The position numbers and the translations under genes were made by a program. From VYFG01 sp965204165 (GTDB taxonomy: Bacteria; Pseudomonadota; Gammaproteobacteria; Arenicellales; Poriferihabitantaceae): a stretch of 64,000 nt of DNA. The notes below the pieces were generated by a model, which saw only the letters and a program-made list of their open reading frames with translations, was not told the DNA's origin and ran no database searches. Positions 24,766 through 33,785 of the stretch are shown piece by piece (positions within the stretch are counted from its first letter, which is position 1; every line of letters starts with the position of its first letter). The DNA lies in assembly GCA_965204165.1 (NCBI GenBank), contig OZ241969.1:2170001-2234000 (forward strand), given 5' to 3'.

Positions 24766-26199
24766 ATGCCGGCTACACCGACCTGGAACCTGCAAAAGGA
24801 CAGACTATTGGCAGACAGTAAGAATGAGGCAGGGAGCAGCACCGCACCTGCGGAAGGCGGTCAACCCGCCGAGACAACCACAACCTCCCCGGAACCCAAC
24901 GAGGGAAATCCTGGGACGGCAGGTTCAGCCCACGGCACTCCGGCGGTGACGGTCCGGTCCGGGCCGGGCAATGGGCCTGCATGGGGAGCGGCGGCGCTCA
25001 GCGTGATTGCGCTGGCCGCAGCCGGGTACGCCTGGTACCAGACCGCGGTGAATGCCCGGCTGGCCGACAGCGAGCAGGACAGTCGGATCGGGGTGATCGA
25101 GGAACGTCTCGGCGAAGTCGCCGATACCCAGGCCGGCGTCGACGGCCTGGTGGAGCAGATCCGCCGGCAGCTGGCGGACAGCCAGGCGGATGTCGCGGAA
25201 CAGGTCAGCCAGGCGATGCAGTTGGCGGGCACCTCGGAGTCCGCCCTTCTCGGGCAAATCAGCGAGATCAAGCAGCAGCAGGCCACCAGTGAAGGCCGGC
25301 TGACCGAGCAGATCCGGACATTGCGCACCGAGGCGGAGTCCGGACGCAGGGAGATGGAAGCAACCCTGATGGACTCCCGGGACCGGCTTGCGGCACGCAA
25401 TGACGAATTCCGCCGGGAGTTCGATGCCCTGGTGTCTTCCATCGGCGAACTCCAGGCGGAAATCGGCACGAGCACCGAGCGCTGGGGTCTTCGCCAGGCG
25501 GAGCACCTGCTGGTGGTCGCCAACCAGCGCGTCCTGCTGGGGGAAAACGTCCAGGGTGCCCGCGCGGCACTCGAGCTTGCAGACCGGCAGCTGAGCCGGT
25601 CCACCGATCCATCGCTGTTGCCGGTGCGGAAGGCATTGAGCGCAGAAATCTCAGCGCTCGAGGGGATCCGGCCGCCTGACTATGCCGGGGTCACCCATAC
25701 GCTGTCCGTGCTCTCGCGCACCCTGGAGGACCTGCCGATGCGCGGCATCACGTCCCAGGCAGGCCCCGCCGCGCGCGTACAGTCCGCCGCCGCGGGCGGT
25801 GACGGGCAGGAAGACTCCGAAGCCGGCACCGGCGAGCGGATCCTGGACATCGGCAGGACGTTCCTTGCGGATCTCGGCGATCTGGTGCAGGTGGAGAAGG
25901 ACGGAGAGCCGCTGGTCCCGCCGCTGTCCCCGGAAATCCGCCAGATGATCGTGGAGCGCGGCAAGCTCATCCTGGAGGGCGCCCAGGTAGCGATGATGCG
26001 ACAGGAGCCAGGCATTTTCCTTGACCGGCTGGAGGCGGCGGAACAGTGGATCCGCGAAAGATACGACGACAGCCAGGACCGGACAGTGCAATGGCTTGAG
26101 CAGCTGTCCCGCCTCAAGTCCGCCGATCCGAAGCCGGACATTCCCGACATTTCCACCTCCCTCGGCATCCTGCGCGACCTCATGAACCAGGGGGCCTGA
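24766..26199 (+). CDS. hemX: HemX-like membrane protein
   Basis: A 477-aa protein with an acidic, low-complexity N-terminus (residues 15-70), one transmembrane helix (about 74-92) and a long coiled coil rich in Q, E and R (about 95-235). The family core follows (RWGLRQAEHLLVVANQRVLLGENVQGA). HemX proteins accompany hemCD and hemY, but no enzyme activity is established in gammaproteobacteria. An alternative start is TTG 24808 (LADSKNEAG), which has AAGGA 8 bases upstream and may be the better choice. Confidence 0.87.
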   Translation: MPATPTWNLQKDRLLADSKNEAGSSTAPAEGGQPAETTTTSPEPNEGNPGTAGSAHGTPAVTVRSGPGNGPAWGAAALSVIALAAAGYAWYQTAVNARLADSEQDSRIGVIEERLGEVADTQAGVDGLVEQIRRQLADSQADVAEQVSQAMQLAGTSESALLGQISEIKQQQATSEGRLTEQIRTLRTEAESGRREMEATLMDSRDRLAARNDEFRREFDALVSSIGELQAEIGTSTERWGLRQAEHLLVVANQRVLLGENVQGARAALELADRQLSRSTDPSLLPVRKALSAEISALEGIRPPDYAGVTHTLSVLSRTLEDLPMRGITSQAGPAARVQSAAAGGDGQEDSEAGTGERILDIGRTFLADLGDLVQVEKDGEPLVPPLSPEIRQMIVERGKLILEGAQVAMMRQEPGIFLDRLEAAEQWIRERYDDSQDRTVQWLEQLSRLKSADPKPDIPDISTSLGILRDLMNQGA

Positions 26200-26203
26200 C
26201 ACC

Positions 26204-27490
26204 GTGAAACTCCTCATCGCCATCATCCTCGCCCTTGGACTTGCCATCGGCCTCGGGATGTACGCCATGGAGGACCCGGGGTACGTGATCCTCTCCCGGG
26301 AGCCGTACACGGTGCGGATGCCGATGGCATTGCTGGTGCTCCTGCTGCTGGTCCTGTTCGCGCTCCTGTACCTGTTGATCAACTTCATCGTGGGACTGGT
26401 ACGGGCGCCGAAACGGATCCGGCTATGGCGCACCGGCAAGAAGGAGATCGGGGCACAGCAGGTGACCATGAAGGGATTCGCCAACCTGATCGAGGGTGAC
26501 TGGCGGGAAGCGGAAGGGAACCTCCTGTCCAGCCTGGACCACAACAAGGCCTCGCTGATGAATTACCTGGGTGCGGCGTATGCCGCCCAGCAGCAGGGGC
26601 TCATCGACCGCCGCAACAGGCACATCGAGGCCGCCCTGAAGGCCCATCCCAGGCAGGAACTGGCCATCAAGCTGACCCGGGCCCGGATGCAGATGCAGTC
26701 GGGCGAGTGGGGCAATGCCCGGGACCAGCTGGAACATGTTCGCCTGGGCGCACCGCGCAACCCGGCAGCCGCGCGCCTTCTGGCTGACACCTACCGCCAC
26801 CTGGGCGACTGGCCGTCCCTGGTCAAGCTGTTGCCCACCCTCAGGAAACTGAAGGTTTTCCCGGAGGAGGAACTGGAGCGCCGCGAAGCACAGGCGCTTA
26901 CCCGGCACCTGGAGGCCCCGGCGTTGCTCCAGGGCAACGGCTCACGGGTGGACGAAACCTACAAGGCACTGCCGAAAAGGAGCCGCGAGGACCCGGCGGC
27001 GGTGGCCGGTTATGCCCGCCAGCTGATCCGGGACGGCGAGGACGGCCGGGCCGAGACGGTATTGCGAAGGACGCTGAACCGCGGATGGAACGGTGATCTG
27101 GTCAGGCTCTACGGCACTCTGGAGACCCGGAACGTCGCCGACCAGATCAGCCTGCTGAAATTCTGGGGCAAGGGGCGTGAGCAGGACCCCGACCTGATGC
27201 TGTCCCTGGCAATGCTGTACCGGCGCGACAACCAACTGGACCAGGCCAGGGACCTGATGACGCAGGTGGTGTCTGAAACGGGGGACTTGGAGGCCGTGGC
27301 GGCGCTTGGTGACCTGCTCGAGCAGATGGGTGAGTCCGAAATCGCCCTGGCCACCTACCGGCAGGGCTTCAAGGTCCTGGCGGGGGACGGGGACGCCCGG
27401 AAGGAACCCTCCGGCAGCCTGGTTCCGCTTGGCACTTCCCAGGGAGGCGAAGACACCCGCAATGTCATGCCCACGGTCTCTGACCGGTAA
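26204..27490 (+). CDS. hemY: HemY-like membrane protein with TPR repeats
   Basis: A 428-aa inner-membrane protein. There are two transmembrane helices near residues 1-20 and 43-65, then DPGYVILSREPYTVRMPMAL between them, and TPR-like helical pairs to the C-terminus (for example NLIEGDWREAEGNLLSSL and LMLSLAMLYRRDNQLDQARDL). This gammaproteobacterial HemY is unrelated to protoporphyrinogen oxidase HemY of Gram-positives; its exact role is unsettled. It starts four bases after hemX and ends the operon. Confidence 0.92.
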   Translation: MKLLIAIILALGLAIGLGMYAMEDPGYVILSREPYTVRMPMALLVLLLLVLFALLYLLINFIVGLVRAPKRIRLWRTGKKEIGAQQVTMKGFANLIEGDWREAEGNLLSSLDHNKASLMNYLGAAYAAQQQGLIDRRNRHIEAALKAHPRQELAIKLTRARMQMQSGEWGNARDQLEHVRLGAPRNPAAARLLADTYRHLGDWPSLVKLLPTLRKLKVFPEEELERREAQALTRHLEAPALLQGNGSRVDETYKALPKRSREDPAAVAGYARQLIRDGEDGRAETVLRRTLNRGWNGDLVRLYGTLETRNVADQISLLKFWGKGREQDPDLMLSLAMLYRRDNQLDQARDLMTQVVSETGDLEAVAALGDLLEQMGESEIALATYRQGFKVLAGDGDARKEPSGSLVPLGTSQGGEDTRNVMPTVSDR

Positions 27491-27761
27491 GGCCCCGATG
27501 CCGGCAACAGGATTCGCCCTTATTTCCCCGGTGAACTCCTGCCGGTCCCGGCAGTCAGAATAAACCAGGTAACCGGTTCGCCCCCTGCATGCGGGGGGCA
27601 TGGTCCCAATAGCCCATGCTCCCGCATCTGCCGTTCGGGTAGAATATCGCTCTATTAGTGGTGGATTCGCCGGCAGACATCGGCGGGCGGAATCCGAGAT
27701 TGACAGGAATCCGGGGAAAGGGTGTACCCCGACCCGGCCATCATACTCCCAGAGGCCTATC
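27491..27761. other. Intergenic region between hemY and acnB
   Basis: It contains a 6-bp GC hairpin at 27580-27599 (GCCCCC, 8-base loop, GGGGGC) without a U-tract, a possible end of the hem operon. A TTGACA hexamer at 27700-27705 is a possible -35 for acnB, but no good -10 follows at 17 bases. The aconitase frame is open here without homology. Confidence 0.45.
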
Positions 27762-30347
27762 TTGCTGGAATCCTACGAAAAACACGTCGCCGAGCGTGCC
27801 GAACTCGGCATCGTTCCCAAACCCCTGGACCCGGAGCAGGCCTCCGCGCTGGTGGAGCTGCTGAAGGCGCCGCCCCCGGGACGGGAGGACATGCTTCTTG
27901 ACCTGATCCGTAACCGGGTTCCCGCGGGGGTTGACCAGGCGGCCTACATCAAGGCGGCCTTCCTGGCCGCCGTCCTCAGGGGCGAGGCCGAATCGCCGCT
28001 GGTGGACCGGGAACTGGCGGTGGACATGCTCGGCGAGATGCACGGCGGCTACAACATCGCCCCGCTGGTCGAGGCGCTGGACGACGAGGAGACCGCCGAC
28101 GAGGCGGCGGCGGCCCTGTCCGGCACGCTGCTGATGTTCGACGCCTTCTACGACGTCAAGGAAAAGGCCGACGCGGGGAACCCCCACGCCGGGAAAGTCA
28201 TCCGGTCCTGGGCCGACGCGGAATGGTTCCTGAACGCCCCCGGGGTGGCGGAGAAGATCACCGTCACGGTCTTCAAGGTGCCCGGAGAGACCAACACCGA
28301 CGACCTGTCTCCTGCGCCGGACGCCTGGTCGAGGCCCGACATCCCCCTGCACGCGCTGGCCATGCTGAAGAATCCGCGTGAAGGGCTCACCGACAGGCCG
28401 CTGGAGAAGCTGGCGGAGCTGAAGGAAGGGGGCCACCCTGTGGCCTACGTGGGTGACGTGGTGGGCACGGGCTCATCGCGCAAGTCGGCGACCAATTCCG
28501 TCCTGTGGTACACCGGGGAGGATGTGCCGGGCATTCCCAACAAGCGCTCCGGGGGCTATTGCTTCGGCGGCAAGATCGCACCCATATTCTTCAACACCAT
28601 GGAGGATTCCGGCGCCCTGCCCATCGAGATGGACGTGTCGCGGATGGAGATGGGGGACGTGATCGATGTCTATCCCTACGAGGGCAGGGTCTGCCGTCAC
28701 GGTACCGACGAGGAAATCAGCACCTTCAGTCTCAAGACCGACGTCCTGCTGGACGAGGTCCGCGCGGGCGGACGGATCAACCTGATCATCGGGCGCGGGC
28801 TGACCGCCCGGGCCCGGGAAGCCCTGGGTCTGCCGGAAAGCGATGTCTTCCGCAAGCCGGAGCCGCCCAGGGACACCGACAGGGGATTCACCCTGGCGCA
28901 GAAGATGGTGGGCCAGGCCTGCGGCCTGCCGGGAGTGCGTCCCGGCCAGTACTGCGAGCCCCGCATGACCACCGTGGGCTCCCAGGACACCACCGGACCC
29001 ATGACCCGGGACGAACTCAAGGATCTCGCCTGCCTGGGCTTCCAGGCGGACCTGGTGATGCAGTCGTTCTGCCATACCTCGGCCTATCCGAAGCCGGTGG
29101 ACATCCAGACCCATCACAGCCTGCCCGACTTCATGATGGACCGGGGCGGTGTTTCGCTCAAGCCGGGGGACGGCATCATCCATTCCTGGATGAACCGGAT
29201 GCTGATGCCGGACACCGTGGGCACCGGCGGCGACTCCCATACCCGGTTCCCCATCGGCATCTCCTTCCCGGCGGGCTCGGGCCTGGTTGCCTTCGCGGCG
29301 GCCACCGGCGTGATGCCGCTGGACATGCCGGAGTCGGTGCTGGTCCGTTTCACCGGCACCATGCAGCCGGGCATCACCCTCAGGGACCTTGTGCACGCCA
29401 TCCCCTACGCGGCGATCCAGAAGGGATTGCTCACGGTGGCGAAGCAGGACAAGAAGAACGTCTTTTCCGGGCGGGTCCTGGAGATCGAGGGACTGCCGGA
29501 TCTGAAGATCGAGCAGGCGTTCGAGATCGCCGACGCCTCCGCGGAGCGCTCGTCCTCCGGCTGCACCATCAAGCTGAACCGGGAACCCATCATCGAGTAC
29601 ATCACCTCCAACATCGTGATGCTGCGCTGGATGATCAGCGAGGGATACGGCGACCGGCGCACCATGGAGCGGCGGATCGCCGCCATGGAGGCGTGGCTGG
29701 ACAGCCCGGAGCTGCTGGAGGCGGATCCCGACGCGGAGTATTTCGAGGTGATCGAGATCAACCTCGACGAGATCACCGAACCGATCCTGTGCGCGCCCAA
29801 CGACCCGGACGACGCCAGACTGCTGTCCGAGGTGGCGGGGGATGAGGTGGATGAGGTGTTCATCGGCTCCTGCATGACCAACATCGGCCACTTCCGCGCC
29901 GCCGGCAAGCTGCTGGACAAGATGGGCCGGGTGATCCCGACCCGGATGTGGATCGTTCCGCCCACCAAGATGGACCAGGCGCAGCTCGTGGAGGAGGGCT
30001 GGTACGCGGTCTATGCCAGGGCGGGCGCGCGCGTGGAGCCGCCCGGCTGCTCCCTGTGCATGGGCAACCAGGCAAGGGTGGCGGACAACGCCACCGTCGT
30101 GTCCACCTCCACGCGGAACTTCCCCAACCGGCTCGGCAAGGATGCCAACGTGTACCTCGCCTCGTCCGAACTGTCCGCCGTGGCGGGCGTGCTCGGGCGG
30201 CTGCCCTCGGTGGACGAGTACATGGAGGTGGCCGCCGAACTCAACACCATGGCGGCGGAAGTCTACCGCTACCTGAATTTCAACGAGATCGACCACTACC
30301 AGCGCGCGGCGGACTCGGTGGTGCCCGACCAGCAGTTCGCGCACTGA
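27762..30347 (+). CDS. acnB: Aconitate hydratase B (TTG start)
   Basis: An 861-aa bifunctional aconitase/2-methylisocitrate dehydratase; E. coli AcnB has 865 residues. The N-terminus LESYEKHVAERAELGIVPKPL is the AcnB HEAT-like domain, GSSRKSATNSVLW and KRSGGYCFGGKIAPIF are the swivel domain, and FIGSCMTNIGHFRAAGK plus GCSLCMGNQARV supply the three [4Fe-4S] cysteines. The start is TTG 27762: AGAGG lies six bases upstream and the conserved sequence begins exactly there. An ATG at 27600 would add 54 residues without homology. It converts citrate to isocitrate in the TCA cycle. Confidence 0.97.
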   Translation: MLESYEKHVAERAELGIVPKPLDPEQASALVELLKAPPPGREDMLLDLIRNRVPAGVDQAAYIKAAFLAAVLRGEAESPLVDRELAVDMLGEMHGGYNIAPLVEALDDEETADEAAAALSGTLLMFDAFYDVKEKADAGNPHAGKVIRSWADAEWFLNAPGVAEKITVTVFKVPGETNTDDLSPAPDAWSRPDIPLHALAMLKNPREGLTDRPLEKLAELKEGGHPVAYVGDVVGTGSSRKSATNSVLWYTGEDVPGIPNKRSGGYCFGGKIAPIFFNTMEDSGALPIEMDVSRMEMGDVIDVYPYEGRVCRHGTDEEISTFSLKTDVLLDEVRAGGRINLIIGRGLTARAREALGLPESDVFRKPEPPRDTDRGFTLAQKMVGQACGLPGVRPGQYCEPRMTTVGSQDTTGPMTRDELKDLACLGFQADLVMQSFCHTSAYPKPVDIQTHHSLPDFMMDRGGVSLKPGDGIIHSWMNRMLMPDTVGTGGDSHTRFPIGISFPAGSGLVAFAAATGVMPLDMPESVLVRFTGTMQPGITLRDLVHAIPYAAIQKGLLTVAKQDKKNVFSGRVLEIEGLPDLKIEQAFEIADASAERSSSGCTIKLNREPIIEYITSNIVMLRWMISEGYGDRRTMERRIAAMEAWLDSPELLEADPDAEYFEVIEINLDEITEPILCAPNDPDDARLLSEVAGDEVDEVFIGSCMTNIGHFRAAGKLLDKMGRVIPTRMWIVPPTKMDQAQLVEEGWYAVYARAGARVEPPGCSLCMGNQARVADNATVVSTSTRNFPNRLGKDANVYLASSELSAVAGVLGRLPSVDEYMEVAAELNTMAAEVYRYLNFNEIDHYQRAADSVVPDQQFAH

Positions 30348-30351
30348 TCCC

Positions 30352-30377
30352 GGGCCGGCGCCCCCGGGCGCCGGCCC
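30352..30377 (+). terminator. Strong hairpin after acnB
   Basis: GGGCCGGCGCC-CCCG-GGCGCCGGCCC is a perfect 11-bp stem with a 4-base loop, five bases after the stop. No U-tract follows, so it could be a Rho-assisted terminator or a 3'-end stabiliser. Confidence 0.55.
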
Positions 30378-30422
30378 AATCACACCGGGGAACCTCCGGA
30401 ACCCCTCGGCGCATCAAACGGA

Positions 30423-30428
30423 TATAAT
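30423..30428 (+). promoter_or_regulatory. Predicted -10 hexamer of pcnB
   Basis: TATAAT is 47 bases before the pcnB start. There is no clear -35 at the right distance. Confidence 0.35.
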
Positions 30429-30475
30429 ACGCCCGCCCCCGGCCGGGCCACGGCCGTCTCCCTCCATCACCATAC

Positions 30476-31834
30476 TTGAAGCCCACCTACCATTCAGCCG
30501 CTGATTTCGGTTTCGACCGGCACCGGATCAGCCGCGCCGCGCTGGACGTTGTCCGGGGCCTGCAGGACGCCGGTTACAACGGCTACCTCGTGGGGGGCTG
30601 TGTCCGGGACCTGCTGCTCGGCATGCAGCCGAAGGACTTCGACGTCACGACGGACGCCACCCCGGAAGAGGTCCGGGGAATCTTCCGCCGTGCCCGGATC
30701 ATCGGCCGGCGGTTCCGTCTGGTGCACGTGCGCTTCGGACGGGAAGTGATCGAGGTGGCCACCTACCGGGCGAATCCGTCCGCCGCCCGGGAAACGTGGC
30801 TGCCCTGGAAGAAGGGCAGGCGCCGCGACGCCCCGAGAACCACCGAAGAGGGCCGGCTCCTGGACGACAACGTCTACGGCAGCATGGAGGATGATGCGCT
30901 GCGCCGGGACTTCACGGTCAATGCGCTGTACTACGATCCGCTCGAGGAGCGGATCGTGGATTTCCTTGGAGGCGTCGGGGACATCGGCGCGCGCCGCCTG
31001 TCCCTGATCGGGAAGCCGGCCGAGCGCTTTGCCGAGGATCCGGTGCGGATGCTCCGGGTATTGCGGTTCAAGGCGAAACTCGATCTGGAAGCGGACCGGG
31101 GACTGATGAAGTCGGTGGTCCGGCACCGTTCGCTGCTCGCCGGGGTGCCGTCGGCGCGGCTCTTCGACGAGGTGCTGAAGCTGTTCCACCATTCCCACGG
31201 CGTGGCAAGCTGGCAGGAGCTGCGCACCGCCGGGTTTGCCGGGATCCTGTTTCCCCAGACGGTTGCGGCACTCGATGCGCCCGGCGGGGAGACCTGGGAG
31301 ACCCTGGTGGTGAAGGCGCTGGAGAACACCGATCGGCGGACCAGCCGGAACAAGCCGGTGATTCCCGCGTTTCTCTACGCGGTCCTCCTGTGGCGCCCCT
31401 TCCGGATCGAACTGGAAGGCATGACGGAGGGCCGGGTCGGCCAAAACGAACGGATCTGGCGGGCCGGTGACCGGGTGTTCGCCGAGCAGTGCCGCCAGGT
31501 GTCGGTCCCGCGCCGGGTCAGCAGCCAGGCCATCGAGATCTGGCAGATGCAGGGCAGCCTGGAGCTTCGGCGCCCCCGCAGCATCGAGCCGATGCTGGAG
31601 AACCGGCGCTTCCGCGCGGCCTATGATTTCCTGGTGCTGCGGGCCGCCATCGGCGAGGTCCCCGAGGAAGTCGTGGCCTGGTGGACCCGGATCCAGGACC
31701 AGGGGCCCCGGGACCGGCAACGGCTGATCCAGCAACTGCCCGCAACCGCTCCGGGTGCGGGCAGGAAGGGCCGCAGGCGGCGCCCCCGCAGGAGGCCCGT
31801 GGCAAGGCGCGTGTCCGGCCAGGGGGCCGGCTGA
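30476..31834 (+). CDS. pcnB: Poly(A) polymerase I (TTG start)
   Basis: A 452-aa class II nucleotidyltransferase that adds A-tails to RNA and marks it for decay. GYLVGGCVRDLLLGMQPKDF DVTTDATPEEV is the catalytic core with the D-x-D pair, and RRDFTVNALYY and RMLRVLRFKAKL are further motifs that distinguish the PcnB/CCA superfamily. The basic C-terminus (RKGRRRRPRRRPVARR) matches the RNA-binding tail of PcnB. The start at TTG 30476 fits the family N-terminus. It is followed by an overlapping Sua5/YciO frame rather than the more usual folK. Confidence 0.93.
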   Translation: MKPTYHSAADFGFDRHRISRAALDVVRGLQDAGYNGYLVGGCVRDLLLGMQPKDFDVTTDATPEEVRGIFRRARIIGRRFRLVHVRFGREVIEVATYRANPSAARETWLPWKKGRRRDAPRTTEEGRLLDDNVYGSMEDDALRRDFTVNALYYDPLEERIVDFLGGVGDIGARRLSLIGKPAERFAEDPVRMLRVLRFKAKLDLEADRGLMKSVVRHRSLLAGVPSARLFDEVLKLFHHSHGVASWQELRTAGFAGILFPQTVAALDAPGGETWETLVVKALENTDRRTSRNKPVIPAFLYAVLLWRPFRIELEGMTEGRVGQNERIWRAGDRVFAEQCRQVSVPRRVSSQAIEIWQMQGSLELRRPRSIEPMLENRRFRAAYDFLVLRAAIGEVPEEVVAWWTRIQDQGPRDRQRLIQQLPATAPGAGRKGRRRRPRRRPVARRVSGQGAG

Positions 31835-32463
31835 AGGCCCAGTTCTTCCAGGTCCACCCCCAGAACCCCCAGGGGCGCCTGATCCGCCAGTCCGTCACGA
31901 TCCTGCGCCAGGGGGGCATCATCGCCTATCCCACCGATTCAAGCTACGCGCTCGGATGCGCCATCGGCAACAAGGACGCCATGGACCGGATCCGCTCCAT
32001 CCGCCGGGTGGAGGACGACCACAATTTCACCCTGGTCTGCCGGGATCTTTCCGAGGTGTCGCTGTACGCCAGGGTCGACAACGAGATCTACCGGCTGCTC
32101 AAGCGCTTTACTCCCGGGCCCTATACCTTTATCCTCCCGGCCACCCGGGGAGTGCCCCGTCGCCTGCAGCATCCCAGGCGTCGTACAATCGGCCTCAGGA
32201 TCCCGGACTTTCCAATCGTGACGGAGCTTTTGGCGAAACTTGATGAACCGCTGATGAGTTCCACCCTGATCCTGCCGGGCGCGGAACTGCCGATGAACGA
32301 CGCGCAGGAGATCAGGGAGACGCTCGAACACGCCATCGACATGATCATCGATGGAGGGCCCTGTGACCTCGAACCCACCACGGTGGTCGACCTGACCGGC
32401 GGCCTGCCGGAGGTGCTTCGCCGCGGCAAGGGCGACCCCGCCCCGTTCGAAGGCCAGGCATGA
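31831..32463 (+). CDS. yciO: Sua5/YciO/YrdC family protein (YciO-like)
   Basis: About 210 residues of the threonylcarbamoyl-AMP synthase fold. QGGIIAYPTDSSYALGCAIG, RIRSIRRVEDDHNFTLVC, FTPGPYTFILPAT and RRTIGLRIPDFPIV fit YciO, whose role is less clear than that of TsaC. The homologous part begins at LKAQFFQVHPQNPQ. The only codon near this point is CTG 31831, which overlaps the pcnB stop as CTGA. ATG 31681 would add 50 unconserved residues inside pcnB. The start is therefore uncertain, with CTG the likeliest by overlap. Confidence 0.85.
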   Translation: MKAQFFQVHPQNPQGRLIRQSVTILRQGGIIAYPTDSSYALGCAIGNKDAMDRIRSIRRVEDDHNFTLVCRDLSEVSLYARVDNEIYRLLKRFTPGPYTFILPATRGVPRRLQHPRRRTIGLRIPDFPIVTELLAKLDEPLMSSTLILPGAELPMNDAQEIRETLEHAIDMIIDGGPCDLEPTTVVDLTGGLPEVLRRGKGDPAPFEGQA

Positions 32464-32527
32464 CCGCAGGCGCCGCCCAGAAACGCTGCCGTATCCGAAC
32501 CCGCAACCCGTACCGTCTGCCGGCGAC

Positions 32528-33754
32528 ATGAGCGAAGATTCACAGGACCCCAGGGGCAACCGGCGCGTGCTCTCCGGCATGCGTCCCACCGGGAAGCTGC
32601 ACCTGGGCCACTATCATGGCGTCCTTCGCAACTGGGTGCGGATGCAGGAGGATTACAGCTGTTTCTATTTCGTCGCCGACTGGCACGCCCTCACCACCCA
32701 TTACGATGACCCCGAGACCATGGACCGCCATGTCTGGGACATGGTGATCGACTGGCTGGCCGCGGGCGTGGATCCGCAAAAGGCGACGCTGTTCATACAG
32801 TCCCACGTGCCCGAACACGCGGAACTTCACCTCCTGCTTTCCATGGTGACGCCCCTCGGATGGCTGGAGCGTGTGCCCAGCTTCAAGGACCAGCAGGAGC
32901 GCCTGCGGGAGAAGGATCTCGCCACCTACGGGTTCCTCGGCTATCCGCTGCTGCAGTCCGCCGATATCCTGATGTACCGCGCCGCCCATGTCCCCGTGGG
33001 GGAGGACCAGGTGCCCCACGTGGAACTGACCCGGGAAATCGCCCGCCGATTCAACCATTTCTTCGGCCGCAGTCCCGAATTCGAGGAGGAAATGGCCGCG
33101 GCGATCCGGCAGATGGGCAAGAAGGCCGCGAAGTCCTACCGGCGCCTGCGCCAGGCCTTTACCGAGCAGGGCGACCGGGAAGCCCTGGAGGAGGCAAGGG
33201 CCCTGGTGGAGGCACAGCAGAACCTCGACCGGTCCCGGAAGGACGGCCTGCTGGGTTACCTCGAGGGCCGGGGCGTCACCCTGCTGCCGGAGCCGGCGGC
33301 GCTGCTGACCGAGTCGGCGAAGATGCCGGGCCTGGACGGGCAGAAGATGTCCAAGTCCTATGACAACGCCATCTATCTCCGGGACGAGCCGGACCGGGTG
33401 GAACAGGCTATCCGCGTGATGCCCACGGATCCGGCCCGGGTGCGGCTCACGGACCCGGGGGAGCCGGAGAAGTGCCCCGTGTGGGAATTCCACAAGGTCT
33501 ACAGCAGCCGGGAGACCAGGGACTGGGTGGAGGACGGCTGCCGCAAGGCGGCCTTCGGCTGCCTTGAGTGCAAGAAACCGCTGATCGGGAGTGTCCTCGA
33601 GGAGCAGTCTGCCATCCGTGAACGGGCGCTTCCCTACGAGAAAAATCCCGACCTCGTGCGGGAGGTGATCGCCGATGGCGACCGCCGGGCCCGGGCAGAG
33701 GCCTGCGAAACCATGGAAATTGTGCGAAAATCGGTGGGTACGGTCTACCGCTGA
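32528..33754 (+). CDS. trpS: Tryptophanyl-tRNA synthetase
   Basis: A 408-aa class I synthetase. SGMRPTGKLHLGHYHGVLRN has the HIGH-type motif and GLDGQKMSKSYDNAIYL the KMSKS motif. E. coli TrpS has 334 residues. The extra length is mostly an insert around residues 193-258 before the KMSKS loop, found in some proteobacterial TrpRS. Its gene precedes scpA, a common arrangement. Confidence 0.96.
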   Translation: MSEDSQDPRGNRRVLSGMRPTGKLHLGHYHGVLRNWVRMQEDYSCFYFVADWHALTTHYDDPETMDRHVWDMVIDWLAAGVDPQKATLFIQSHVPEHAELHLLLSMVTPLGWLERVPSFKDQQERLREKDLATYGFLGYPLLQSADILMYRAAHVPVGEDQVPHVELTREIARRFNHFFGRSPEFEEEMAAAIRQMGKKAAKSYRRLRQAFTEQGDREALEEARALVEAQQNLDRSRKDGLLGYLEGRGVTLLPEPAALLTESAKMPGLDGQKMSKSYDNAIYLRDEPDRVEQAIRVMPTDPARVRLTDPGEPEKCPVWEFHKVYSSRETRDWVEDGCRKAAFGCLECKKPLIGSVLEEQSAIRERALPYEKNPDLVREVIADGDRRARAEACETMEIVRKSVGTVYR

Positions 33755-33785
33755 TGCCGTCGCCCGTTTATCGAGCCCAGAATAC

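Noticed and set aside
28473..30383. 636-codon minus-strand frame
   Set aside because: Antisense to acnB, with a His/Arg/Gly-rich composition typical of a shadow frame.
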